From positions 110,015,404-110,079,403 of the forward strand of contig CM060968.1 in NCBI GenBank assembly GCA_030765045.1: 64,000 nt of DNA, given 5' to 3'. Every line of letters starts with the position of its first letter. The stretch's first letter is position 1. Positions 51,970-64,000 of the stretch are shown here, piece after piece. The notes under the pieces are model-generated. The model saw only the letters and a list, made by a program, of their open reading frames with translations, was not told the DNA's origin and searched no databases. The position numbers and the translations under genes were made by a program. The stretch is from Tenodera sinensis (Eukaryota; Arthropoda; Insecta; Mantodea; Mantidae).

Positions 51970-53660
51970 TGTCACTCACTAGTAGTAGTATTCGCTAATC
52001 GAAATTTCATGCATTCGAATGCAATAATTCGTATACTGTCACTCACTAGTAGTAGTATTCGCTAATCGAAATCTCATGCACTTGAATGCAAGTTCTCGGA
52101 TACTGTCACTCACTAGTAGTAGTATTCGCTAATCGAAATTTCATGCATTCGAATGCAATAATTCGGATACTGTCACTCACTAGTAGTAGTATTCGCTAAT
52201 TGAAATTTCATGCATTCGAATGCAAGTTCTCGAATACTGTCACTCACTAGTAGTAGTATTCGCTAATCGAAATCTCATGCATTCGAATGCAAGTTCTCGT
52301 ATACTGTCACTCACTACTAGTAGTATCCGCTAATCGAAATTTCATGCACTCGAATGCAATTATTCGGATACTGTCACTCACTAGTAGTAGTATTCGCTAA
52401 TCGAAATTTCATGCATTCCAATGCAATAATTCGGATACTGTCACTCATTAGTAGTAGTATTCGCTAATCGAAATCTCATGAATTCGAATGCAAGTTCTCG
52501 GATACTGTCACTCACTAGTAGTAGTATTCGCTAATCGAAATCTCTTGCGTTCGAATGCAATAATTCGGATACTGTCACTCACTAGTAGTAGTATTCGCTA
52601 ATCAAAATCTCATGCACTCGAATGCAAGTTCTCGGATACTGTCACTCACTAGTAGTAGTATTCGCAAATCGAAATCTCTTGCATTCGAATGCAAGTTCTC
52701 GGATACTGTCACTCACTAGTAGTAGTATTCGCTAATCGAAATCTCATGCATTCGACTGCAAGTTCTGGGATACTGTCACTCACTAGTAGTAGTATTCGCT
52801 AATCGAAATCTCTTCCATTCGAATGCAATAATTCGGATACTGTCACTCACTAGTAGTAGTATTCGCTAATCGAAATCTCTTGCATTCGAATGCAAGTTCT
52901 CGGATACTGTCACTCACTAGTAGTAGTATTCGCTAATCGAAATCTCTTGCATTCGAATGCAATAATTCGGATACTGTCACTCTCTAGTAGTAGTATTCGC
53001 TAATCGAAATTTCATGCATTCGAATGCAATAATTCGGATACTGTCACTCACTAGTAGTAGTATTCGGTAATCGAAATCTCATGCATTCGAATGCAAGTTC
53101 TCGGATACTGTCACTCACTAGTGGTAGTATTCGCTAATCGAAATTTCATGCATTCGAATGCAAGTTCTCGGATACTACCGATCACTAGTAGTAGTATTCG
53201 CTAATCGAAATTTCATGCATTTGAATGCAAGTTCTCGGATACTGTCACTCGCTAGTAGTAGTATTCGCTAATCGAAATTTCATGCATTCGAATGCAAGTT
53301 CTCGGATACTGTCACTCACTAATAGTAGTATTCGCTAATCGAAATCTCATGCATTCGAATGCAAGTTCTCGGATACTGTCACTCACTAGTCGTAGTATTC
53401 GCTAATCCAAATCTCATGCATTCGAATGCAAGTTCTCGGATACTGTCACTCACTAGAAGTAGTATTCGCTAATCGAAATTTCATGCATTCGAATGCAATA
53501 ATTCGGATACTGTCACTCACTAGTAGTAGTATTCGCTAATGGAAATTTCATGCATTCGAATGCAATAATTCGGATACTGTCACTCACTAGTATTAGTATT
53601 CGCTAATCGAAATTTCATGCATTCGAATGCAAGTTCTCGGATACTGTCACTCACTAGTAG
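51970..53660 (+). repeat. Second copy of the 27.3-29.2 kb island
   Basis: Shares with 27.3-29.2 kb the ordered variants CATGCACTTGAATG (52,078), CTTGCGTTCG, CAAAATCTCATGCACTCG, GCAAATCG, CGACTGCAAGTTCTGGG (GGGA at 52,767), CTCTTCCATTCG, TCTCTAGTAG, TTCGGTAATCG, TAGTCGTAG with ATCCAAATCTC (near 53,391) and TAGTATTAG. Offsets are about 24,570 falling to 24,436, so two monomers are missing here, one of them the CGATATCTC unit. This copy leads directly into the distal family. Confidence 0.8.
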
Positions 53661-56600
53661 TAGTATCCGCTAATCGAAATTTCATGCATTCGAATGCAAT
53701 AATTCGGATACTGTCACTCATTAGTAGTAGTATTCGCTAATTGAAATTTCATGCAATTCGAATGCAATAATTTGGATACTGTCACTCACTAGTAGTAGTA
53801 TTCGCTAATCGAAATTTCATGCATTCGAATGCAATAATTCGGATACTGTCACTCACTAGTAGTAGTATTCGCTAATTGAAATTTCATGCATTCGAATGCA
53901 AGTTTTCGGATACTGTCACACACTAGTAGTAGTATTCGCTAATCGAAATCTCATGCATTCGAATGCAAGTTCTCGGATACTGTCACTCACTAGTAGTAGT
54001 ATCCGCTAATCGAAATTTCATGCATTCGAATGCAATTATTCGGATACTGTCACTCATAAGTAGTAGTATTCGCTAATCGAAATTTCATGCATTCGAATGC
54101 AATAATTCGGATACTGTCACTCACTAGTAGTAGTATTCGCTAATCGAAATCTCATGCATTCGAATGCAAGTTCTCGGATACTGTCACTCACTAGTAGTAG
54201 TATTCGCTAATCAAAATTTCATGCATTCGAATGCAACAATTCGCATACTGTCACTCACTAGTAGTAGTATTCGCTAATCGAAATTTCATGCATTCGAATG
54301 CAATAATTCGGATACTGTCACTCACTATAAGTAGTATTCGCTAATTGAAATTTCATGCATTCGAATGCAAGTTCTCGGATACTGTCACTCACTAGTAGTA
54401 GTATTCGCTAATCGAAATCTCATGCATTCGAATGCAAGTTCTCGGATACAGTCACTCACTAGTAGTAGTATCCGCTAATCGCAATTTCATGCACTCGAAT
54501 GCAATTATTCGGATACTGTCACTCACTAGTAGTAGTATTTGCTAATCGAAATTTCATGCATTCGAATGCAATAATTCGGATACTGTCACTCACTTTTAGT
54601 AGTATTCGCTTATTGAAATTTCATGCATTCGAATGCAAGTTCTCGGATACTGTCACTCACTAGTAGTAGTATTCGCTAATCGAAATCTCATGCATTCGAA
54701 TGCAAGTTCTCGGATACTGTCACTCACTAGTAGTAGTATCCGCTAATCGAAATTTCATGCATTCGAATGCAAATATTCGGATACTGTCACTCACTAGTAG
54801 TAGTATTCGCTAATCGAAATTTCATGCATTCGAATGCAATAATTCGTATACTGTCACTCACTAGTAGTAGTATTCGCTAATCGAAATCTCATGCATTTGA
54901 ATGCAAGATCTCGGATACTGTCACTCACTAGTAGTAGTATTCGCTAATCGAAATTTCATGCATTTCAATGCAATAATTCGGATACTGTCACTCACTGGTA
55001 GTAGTATTCGCTAATTGAAATTTCATGCATTCGAATGCAAGTTCTCGAATACTGTCACTCACTAGTAGTAGTATTCGCTAATCAAAATCTCATGCATTCG
55101 AATGCAAGTTCTCGGATACTGTCACTTACTAGTAGTAGTATCCACTAATCGAAATTCATGCACTCGAATGCAATTATTCGGATACTGTCACTCACTAGTA
55201 GTAGTATTCGCTAATCGAAATTTCATGCATTCGAATGCAATAATTCGGATACTGTCACTCATTAGTAGTAGTATTCGCTAATCGAAATCTCATGAATTCG
55301 AATGCAAGTTCTCGGATACTGTCACTCACTAGTAGTAGTATTCGCTAATCGAAATCTCATGCATTCGAATGCAAGTTCTCGGATACTGTCACTCACTAGT
55401 AGTAGTATTCGCTAATCGATATCTCATGCATTCGAATGCAAGTTCTCGGATACTGTCACTCACTAGTAGTAGTATTCGCAAATCGAAATCTCTTGCATTC
55501 GAATGCAAGTTCTCGGATACTGTCACTCACAAGTAGTAGTATTCGCTAATCGAAATCTCATGCATTCGACTGCAAGTTCTGGGATACTGTCACTCACTAG
55601 TAGTAGTATTCGCTAATCGAAATCTCTTCCATTCGAATGCAATAAGTCGGATACTGTCACTCACTAGTAGTAGTATTCGCTAATCGAAATCTCTTGCATT
55701 CGAATGCAAGTTCTCGGATACTGTCACTCACTAGTAGTAGTATTCGCTAATCGAAATCTCTTGCATTTGAATGCAATAATTCGGATACTGTCACTCACTG
55801 GTAGTAGTATTCGCTAATCGAAATTTCATGCATTCGAATGCAATAATTCGGATACTGTCACTCACTAGTAGTAGTATTCGCTAATCGAAATCTAATGCAT
55901 TCGAATGCAAGTTCTCGGATACTACCACTCACTAGTAGTAGTATTCGCTAATCGAAATTTCATGCATTTGAATGCAAGTTCTCGGATACTGTCACTCACT
56001 AGTAGTAGTATTCGCTAATCGAAATTTCATGCATTCGAATGCAAGTTCTCGGATACTGTCACTCACTAGTAGTAGTATTCGCTAATCGAAATCTCATGCA
56101 TTCGAATGCAAGTTCTCGGATACTGTCACTCACTAGTAGTAGTATTCGCTAATCGAAATCTCATGCATTCGAATGCAAGTTCTCGGATACTGTCACTCAC
56201 TTGTCGTAGTATTCGCTAATCGAAATCTCATGCATTCGAATGCAAGTTCTCGGATACTGTCACTCACTAGTAGTAGTATTCGCTAATCGAAATTTCATGC
56301 ATTCGAATGCAATAATTCGGATACTGTCACTCACTAGAAGTAGTATTCGCTAATCGAAATTTCATGCATTCGAATGCAATAATTCGGATACTGTCACTCA
56401 CTAGTATTAGTATTCGCTAATCGAAATTTCATGCATTCGAATGCAAGTTCTCGGATACTGTCACTCACTAGTAGTAGTATCCGCTAATCGAAATTTAATG
56501 CATTCGAATGCAATAATTCGGATACTGTCACTCACTAGTAGTAGTATTCGCTAATCGAAATTTCATGCAATTCGAATGCAATAATTTGGATACTGTCACT

Positions 56601-58610
56601 CACTAGTAGTAGTATTCGCTAATCGAAATTTCATGTATTCGAATGCAATAATTCGGATACTGTCACTCACTAGTAGTAGTATTCGCTAATCGAAATTTCA
56701 TGCATTCGAATGCAATAATTCGGATACTGTCACTCACTAGTAGTAGTATTCGCTAATCGAAATCTCATGCATTCGAATGCAAGTTCTCGGATACTGTCAC
56801 TCACTAGTAGTAGTATTCGCTAATTAAAATTTCATGCATTCGAATGCAACAATTCGGATACTGTCACTCACTAGTAGTAGTATTCGCTAATCGAAATTTC
56901 ATGCATTCGAATGCAATAATTCGGATACTGTCACTCACTATTAGTAGTATTCGCTAATTGAAATTTCATGCATTCGAATGCAAGTTCTCGGATACTGTCA
57001 CACACTAATAGTAGTATTCGCTAATCGAAATCTCATGCATTCGAATGCAAGTTCTCGGATATTGTTACTCACTAGTAGATGTATTCGCTAATCGAAATCT
57101 CATGCATTCGAATGCAAGTTCTCGGATACTGTCACTCACTAGTCGTAGTATTCGCTAATCGAAATCTCATGCATTCGAATGCAAGTTCTCGGATACTGTC
57201 ACTCACTAGTAGTAGTATTCGCTAATCGAAATTTCATGCATTCGAATGCAATAATTCGGATACTGTCACTCACTAGTAGTAGTATTCGCTAATCGAAATT
57301 TCATGCATTGGAATGCAATAATTCGGATACTGTCACTCACTAGTATTAGTATTCGCTAATCGAAATTTCATGCATTCGAATGCAAGTTCTCGGATACTGT
57401 CACTCACTAGTAGTAGTATTCGCTAATCGAAATTTCATGCATTCGAACGCAATAATTCGGATACTGTCACTCACTAGTAGTAGTATTCGCTAATCGAAGT
57501 TTCATGCAATTCGAATGCAATAATTTGGATACTGTCACTCACTAGTAGTAGTATTCGCTAATCGAAATTTCATGCATTCGAATGCAATAATTCGTATACT
57601 GTCACTCACTAGTAGTAGTATTCGCTAATCGGCATTTCATGCATTCGAATGCAATAATTCGGATACTGTCACTCACTAGTAGTAGTATTCGCTAATCGAA
57701 ATCTCATGCATTCGAATGCAAGTTCTCGGGTACTGTCACTTACTAGTAGTAGTATCCGCTAATCGAAATTTCATGCACTCGAATGCAATTATTCGGATAC
57801 TGTCACTCACTAGTAGTAGTATTCGCTAATCGAAATTTCATGCATTCGAATGCAATAATTCGGATACTGTCACTCACTATTAGTAGTATTCGCTAATTGA
57901 AATTTCATGCATTCGAATGCAAGTTCTCGGATACTGTCACTCACTAGTAGTAGTATTCGCTAATCGAAATCTCATGCGTTCGAATGCAAGTTCTCGGATA
58001 CTGTCACTCACTAGTAGTAGTATCCGCTAATCGAAATTTCATGCACTCGAATGCAATTATTCGGATACTGTCACTCACTAGTAGTAGTATTCGCTAATCG
58101 AAATTTCATGCATTCGAATGCAATAATTCGGATACTGTCACTCATTAGTACTAGTATTCGCTAATCGAAATCTCATGAATTCGAATGCAAGTTCTCGGAT
58201 ACTGTCACTCACTAGTAGTAGTATTCGCTAATCGAAATCTCTTGCATTCGAATGGAATAATTCGGATACTGTCACTCACTAGTAGTAGTATTCGCTAATC
58301 GAAATCTCATGCATTCGAATGCAAGTTCTCGGATACTGTCACTCACTAGTAGTAGTATTCGCTAATCGAAATCTCATGCATTCGACTGCAAGTTCTGGGA
58401 TACTGTCACTCACTAGTAGTAGTATTCGCTAATCGAAATCTCTTCCATTCGAATGCAATAATTCGGATACTGTCACTCAGTAGTAGTAGTATTCGCTAAT
58501 CGAAATCTCATGCATTCGAATGCAAGTTCTCGGATACTGTCACTCACTAGTAGTAGTATTCGCTAATCGAAATTTCATGCATTCGAATGCAATAATTCGG
58601 ATACTGTCAC
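53450..58610 (+). repeat. Distal higher-order repeat of about 5.16 kb (77 monomers), copy 1
   Basis: Markers recur 5,162 bp downstream: the GCAATTCGAATG unit at 53,753 and 58,915, TCATAAGTAG at 54,058 and 59,220, AATAAGTCGG at 55,641 and 60,803, and TACTACCAC at 55,919 and 61,081. From about 56.2 kb the offset is 5,095 (one monomer fewer in copy 2) and from about 57.6 kb it is 5,497 (six more). Within the block a shorter relation of 2,280 bp (34 monomers) links TAGAAGTAG at 56,336 and 58,616. Family markers include GCAATTCG, TAGTATTAG, CACTATTAG, TAGATGTATTCG and CTGGGATAC. No gene. Confidence 0.85.
53708..53775 (+). repeat. 68-bp monomer with a 1-bp insertion (GCAATTCGAATG type)
   Basis: An extra A before TTCGAATG breaks the 14-bp palindrome and lengthens the unit to 68. 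It is always followed by the 3' end ATAATTTGG. The same type is seen near 56,567, 57,506, 58,848 (as GCGATTCG), 58,915, 61,662 and 62,601, and only in the distal family, so it is a good family marker. Confidence 0.8.
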
Positions 58611-61600
58611 TCACTAGAAGTAGTATTCGCTAATCGAAATTTCATGCATTCGAATGCAATAATTCGGATACTGTCACTCACTAGTATTAGTATTCGCTAA
58701 TCGAAATTTCATGCATTCGAATGCAAGTTCTCGGATACTGTCACTCACTAGTAGTAGTATCCGCTAATCGAAATTTAATGCATTCGAATGCAATAATTCG
58801 GATACTGTCACTCACTAGTAGTAGTATTCGCTAATCGAAATTTCATGCGATTCGAATGCAATAATTTGGATACTGTCACTCATTAGTAGTAGTATTCGCT
58901 AATTGAAATTTCATGCAATTCGAATGCAATAATTTGGATACTGTCACTCACTAGTAGTAGTATTCGCTAATCGAAATTTCATGCATTCGAATGCAATAAT
59001 TCGGATACTGTCACTCACTAGTAGTAGTATTCGCTAATTGAAATTTCATGCATTCGAATGCAAGTTCTCGGATACCGTCACACACTAGTAGTAGTATTCG
59101 CTAATCGAAATCTCATGCATTCGAATGCAAGTTCTCGGATACTGTCACTCACTAGTAGTAGTATCCGCTAATCGAAATTTCATGCATTCGAATGCAATTA
59201 TTCGGATACTGTCACTCATAAGTAGTAGTATTCGCTAATCGAAATTTCATGCATTCGAATGCAATAATTCGGATACTGTCACTCACTAGTAGTAGTATTC
59301 GCTAATCGAAATCTCATGCATTCGAATGCAAGTTCTCGGATACTGTCACTCACTAGTAGTAGTATTCGCTAATCAAAATTTCATGCATTCGAATGCAACA
59401 ATTCGCATACTGTCACTCACTAGTAGTAGTATTCGCTAATCGAAATTTCATGCATTCGAATGCAATAATTCGGATACTGTCACTCACTATAAGTAGTATT
59501 CGCTAATTGAAATTTCATGCATTCGAATGCAAGTTCTCGGATACTGTCACTCACTAGTAGTAGTATTCGCTAATCGAAATCTCATGCATTCGAATGCAAG
59601 TTCTCGGATACAGTCACTCACTAGTAGTAGTATCCGCTAATCGCAATTTCATGCACTCGAATGCAATTATTCGGATACTGTCACTCACTAGTAGTAGTAT
59701 TTGCTAATCGAAATTTCATGCATTCGAATGCAATAATTCGGATACTGTCACTCACTTTTAGTAGTATTCGCTTATTGAAATTTCATGCATTCGAATGCAA
59801 GTTCTCGGATACTGTCACTCACTAGTAGTAGTATTCGCTAATCGAAATCTCATGCATTCGAATGCAAGTTCTCGGATACTGTCACTCACTAGTAGTAGTA
59901 TCCGCTAATCGAAATTTCATGCATTCGAATGCAATTATTCGGATACTGTCACTCACTAGTAGTAGTATTCGCTAATCGAAATTTCATGCATTCGAATGCA
60001 ATAATTCGTATACTGTCACTCACTAGTAGTAGTATTCGCTAATCGAAATCTCATGCATTTGAATGCAAGATCTCGGATACTGTCACTCACTAGTAGTAGT
60101 ATTCGCTAATCGAAATTTCATGCATTCGAATGCAATAATTCGGATACTGTCACTCACTGGTAGTAGTATTCGCTAATTGAAATTTCATGCATTCGAATGC
60201 AAGTTCTCGAATACTGTCACTCACTAGTAGTAGTATTCGCTAATCGAAATCTCATGCATTCGAATGCAAGTTCTCGGATACTGTCACTTACTAGTAGTAG
60301 TATCCGCTAATCGAAATTCATGCACTCGAATGCAATTATTCGGATACTGTCACTCACTAGTAGTAGTATTCGCTAATCGAAATTTCATGCATTCGAATGC
60401 AATAATTCGGATACTGTCACTCATTAGTAGTAGTATTCGCTAATCGAAATCTCATGAATTCGAATGCAAGTTCTCGGATACTGTCACTCACTAGTAGTAG
60501 TATTCGCTAATCGAAATCTCATGCATTCGAATGCAAGTTCTCGGATACTGTCACTCACTAGTAGTAGTATTCGCTAATCGATATCTCATGCATTCGAATG
60601 CAAGTTCTCGGATATTGTCACTCACTAGCAGTAGTATTCGCAAATCGAAATCTCTTGCATTCGAATGCAAGTTCTCGGATACTGTCACTCACAAGTAGTA
60701 GTATTCGCTAATCGAAATCTCATGCATTCGACTGCAAGTTCTGGGATACTGTCACTCACTAGTAGTAGTATTCGCTAATCGAAATCTCTTTCATTCGAAT
60801 GCAATAAGTCGGATACTGTCACTCACTAGTAGTAATATTCGCTAATCGAAATCTCTTGCATTCGAATGCAAGTTCTCGGATACTGTCACTCACTAGTAGT
60901 AGTATTCGCTAATCGAAATCTCTTGCATTTGAATGCAATAATTCGGATACTGTCACTCACTGGTAGTAGTATTCGCTAATCGAAATTTCATGCATTCGAA
61001 TGCAATAATTCGGATACTGTCACTCACTAGTAGTAGTATTCGCTAATCGAAATCTCATGCATTCGAATGCAAGTTCTCGGATACTACCACTCACTAATAG
61101 TAGTATTCGCTAATCGAAATTTCATGCATTTGAATGCAAGTTCTCGGATACTGTCACTCACTAGTAGTAGTATTCGCTAATCGAAATTTCATGCATTCGA
61201 ATGCAAGTTCTCGGATACTGTGACTCACTAGTAGTAGTATTCGCTAATCGAAGTCTCATGCATTCGAATGCAAGTTCTCGGATACTGTCACTCACTAGTA
61301 GTAGTATTCGCTAATCGAAATCTCATGCATTCGAATGCAAGTTCTCGGATACTGTCACTCACTAGTAGTAGTATTCGCTAATCGAAATTTCATGCATTCG
61401 AATGCAATAATTCGGATACTGTCACTCACTAGAAGTAGTATTCGCTAATCGAAATTTCATGCATTCGAATGCAATAATTCGGATACTGTCACTCACTAGT
61501 ATTAGTATTCGCTAATCGAAATTTCATGCATTCGAATGCAAGTTCTCGGATACTGTCACTCACTAGTAGTAGTATCCGCTAATCGAAATTTAATGCATTC

Positions 61601-64000
61601 GAATGCAATAATTCGGATACTGTCACTCACTAGTAGTAGTATTCGCTAATCGAAATTTCATGCAATTCGAATGCAATAATTTGGATACTGTCACTCACTA
61701 GTAGTAGTATTCGCTAATCGAAATTTCATGTATTCGAATGCAATAATTCGGATACTGTCACTCACTAGTAGTAGTATTCGCTAATCGAAATTTCATGCAT
61801 TCGAATGCAATAATTCGGATACTGTCACTCACTAGTAGTAGTATTCGCTAATCGAAATCTCATGCATTCGAATGCAAGTTCTCGGATACTGTCACTCACT
61901 AGTAGTAGTATTCGCTAATTAAAATTTCATGCATTCGAATGCAACAATTCGGATACTGTCACTCACTAGTAGTAGTATTCGCTAATCGAAATTTCATGCA
62001 TTCGAATGCAATAATTCGGATACTGTCACTCACTATTAGTAGTATTCGCTAATTGAAATTTCATGCATTCGAATGCAAGTTCTCGGATACTGTCACACAC
62101 TAATAGTAGTATTCGCTAATCGAAATCCCATGCATTCGAATGCAAGTTCTAGGATATTGCCACTCACTAGTAGATGTATTCGCTAATCGAAATCTCATGC
62201 ATTCGAATGCAAGTTCTCGGATACTGTCACTCACTAGTCGTAGTATTCGCTAATCGAAATCTCATGCATTCGAATGCAAGTTCTCGGATACTGTCACTCA
62301 CTAGTAGTAGTATTCGCTAATCGAAATTTCATGCATTCGAATGCAATAATTCGGATACTGTCACTCACTAGTAGTAGTATTCGCTAATCGAAATTTCATG
62401 CATTGGAATGCAATAATTCGGATACTGTCACTCACTAGTATTAGTATTCGCTAATCGAAATTTCATGCATTCGAATGCAAGTTCTCGGATACTGTCACTC
62501 ACTAGTAGTAGTATCCGCTAATCGAAATTTCATGCATTCGAACGCAATAATTCGGATACTGTCACTCACTAGTAGTAGTATTCGCTAATCGAAGTTTCAT
62601 GCAATTCGAATGCAATAATTTGGATACTGTCACTCACTAGTAGTAGTATTCGCTAATCGAAATTTCATGCATTCGAATGCAATAATTCGGATACTGTCAC
62701 TCACTAGTAGTAGTATTCGCTAATTGAAATTTCATGCATTCGAATGCAAGTTCTCGGATACTGTCACACACTAGTAGTAGTATTCGCTAATCGAAATCTC
62801 ATGCATTCGAATCCAAGTTCTCGGATACTGTCACTCACTAGTAGTAGTATCCGCTAATCGAAATTTCATGCATTCGAATGCAATTATTCGGATACTGTCA
62901 CTCACTAGTAGTAGTATTCGCTAATCGAAATTTCATGCATTGGAATGCAATAATTCGGATACCGTCACTCACTAGTAGTAGTATTCGCTAATCGAAATCT
63001 CATGCATTCGAATGCAAGTTCTCGGATACTGTCACTCACTAGTAGTAGTATTCGCTAATCAAAATTTCATGCATTCGAATGCAACAATTCGGATACTGTC
63101 ACTCACTAGTAGTAGTATTCGCTAATCGGCATTTCATGCATTCGAATGCAATAATTCGGATACTGTCACTCACTAGTAGTAGTATTCGCTAATCGAAAAC
63201 TCATGCATTCGAATGCAAGTTCTCGGGTACTGTCACTTACTAGTAGTAGTATCCGCTAATCGAAATTTCATGCACTCGAATGCAATTATTCGGATACTGT
63301 CACTCACTAGTAGTAGTATTCGCTAATCGAAATTTCATGCATTCGAATGCAATAATTCGGATACTGTCACTCACTATTAGTAGTATTCGCTAATTGAAAT
63401 TTCATGCATTCGAATGCAAGTTCTCGGATACTGTCACTCACTAGTAGTAGTATTCGCTAATCGAAATCTCATGCGTTCGAATGCAAGTTCTCGGATACTG
63501 TCACTCACTAGTAGTAGTATCCGCTAATCGAAATTTCATGCACTCGAATGCAATTATTCGGATACTGTCACTCACTAGTAGTAGTATTCGCTAATCGAAA
63601 TTTCATGCATTCGAATGCAATAATTCGGATACTGTCACTCATTAGTAGTAGTATTCGCTAATCGAAATCTCATGAATTCGAATGCAAGTTCTCGGATACT
63701 GTCACTCACTAGTAGTAGTATTCGCTAATCGAAATCTCTTGCATTCGAATGGAATAATTCGGATACTGTCACTCACTAGTAGTAGTATTCGCTAATCGAA
63801 ATCTCATGCATTCGAATGCAAGTTCTCGGATACTGTCACTCACTAGTAGTAGTATTCGCTAATCGAAATCTCATGCATTCGAATGCAAGTTCTCAGATAC
63901 TGTCACTCACTAGTAGTGGTATTCGCAAATCGAAATCTCTTGCATTCGAATGCAAGTTCTCGGATACTGTCACTCACTAGTAGTAGTATTCGCTAATCGA
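58611..64000 (+). repeat. Distal higher-order repeat, copy 2 (runs off the window)
   Basis: Follows copy 1 marker by marker with the offsets listed there. Differences include one monomer lost near 61.3 kb, a six-monomer insertion at 62,691-63,092, and single-base changes such as CTTTCATTCG near 60,789 and TTCTAGGATATTGCC near 62,150. The window ends part-way through a monomer, so the array continues to the right. Confidence 0.85.
62691..63092 (+). repeat. Six-monomer (402-bp) insertion duplicated from the same family
   Basis: The offset between the two distal copies jumps from 5,095 (marker 57,506 and 62,601) to 5,497 (marker 57,631 and 63,128), a gain of exactly 402 bp or six monomers. The extra units run AATTGAAATTTC, TCACACACTAG, TATCCGC with AATTATTCGG, AATAATTCGG, CTCATGC, then CAAAATTTC with GCAACAATTCGG. 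That order matches about 58.99-59.40 kb and 53.83-54.24 kb, so the insertion is a copy of a segment some 3.7 kb upstream. Confidence 0.75.

Larger units (their letters stand above)
1..64000. repeat. Satellite DNA array, 67-bp monomer, about 955 tandem copies
   Basis: The motif beginning ATACTGTCACTCACTAG recurs every 67 bases from position 1 (next starts at 68 and 135) to the last base, always in the same orientation. Most monomers differ from the consensus at only a few positions. Two common 3' ends alternate irregularly, GCAATAATTCGG and GCAAGTTCTCGG. Lengths other than 67 are rare: 66 (one-base loss near the 3' end), 68, 70 and 63. Nothing interrupts the array. The consensus has stops in every frame on both strands, and because 67 is not a multiple of 3 the frame shifts at each monomer, so coding is excluded. 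Arrays of this kind are typical of eukaryotic heterochromatin. The family and species are not recognised. The array extends beyond both window ends, because position 1 starts on a monomer and the window ends part-way through one. Confidence 0.98.

Noticed and set aside
1..64000. CRISPR array
   Set aside because: The period of 67 bp superficially resembles repeat plus spacer, but the whole monomer is conserved, there are no unique spacers, and no cas genes are visible.
1..64000. Repetitive protein gene (for example a surface or silk-like protein with tandem repeats)
   Set aside because: A repeat length of 67 is not a multiple of three and all six frames contain stops in the consensus, so no long frame exists.
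1..64000. Telomeric or subtelomeric repeat
   Set aside because: No TTAGGG-, TTTAGGG- or TTAGG-type runs are present; TAG triplets occur only as three units inside each monomer.
1..64000. Transposon or retroelement insertion within the array
   Set aside because: The 67-bp phase is maintained throughout, with only 1-4 bp length changes. No stretch fails to match the monomer.
1..64000. Inverted segments of the array
   Set aside because: All monomers read on the + strand; I found no run of reverse-complement monomers. Short palindromes inside the monomer can look like inversions locally.

Overview
The whole window is one uninterrupted head-to-tail satellite DNA array. The monomer is 67 bp, so 64,000 bases hold about 955 copies, all in the same orientation. 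I found no gene, RNA gene, transposon, CRISPR array, telomere repeat or inverted segment. Monomer 403-469 matches the consensus I read by eye. Only the copy-to-copy pattern of variants and the nested duplications carry information.

This size and architecture (a short monomer, highly similar copies, many multi-kilobase higher-order repeats) point to eukaryotic constitutive heterochromatin, either centromeric, pericentromeric, subtelomeric or an interstitial block, probably from a long-read assembly. I do not recognise the satellite family and cannot name the organism. The consensus is about 36% G+C but has four CpGs per monomer. Many diagnostic variants are C-to-T or G-to-A changes at those CpGs, which suggests cytosine methylation in the host.

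Layout (block edges are good to about one monomer). 1-2,349: opening segment with a local ~470-bp duplication. 2,350-11,455: two copies of a 4,553-bp unit of about 68 monomers. 9,260-16,757: two adjacent copies of a 3,749-bp unit of about 56 monomers, overlapping the previous frame. 16,758-27,270: two copies of a unit of about 5.69 kb (about 85 monomers). 27,270-29,210: an island whose variants match the far end of the window. 29,210-32,883: return of the earlier family, with a 602-bp duplication. 32,884-51,900: two higher-order subtypes, called alpha and beta here, alternate. 51,970-53,660: a second copy of the island. 53,450-64,000: a distinct family with a tandem unit of about 5.16 kb (about 77 monomers).

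No genes work together here. The structure fits repeated unequal exchange or replication-based amplification acting on blocks of 6 to 85 monomers, always in whole monomers. I found no undescribed biological system. The points most worth a second look are the nested duplication hierarchy, the displaced island, the alternating alpha/beta blocks, and the palindromes with CpG enrichment in every monomer.
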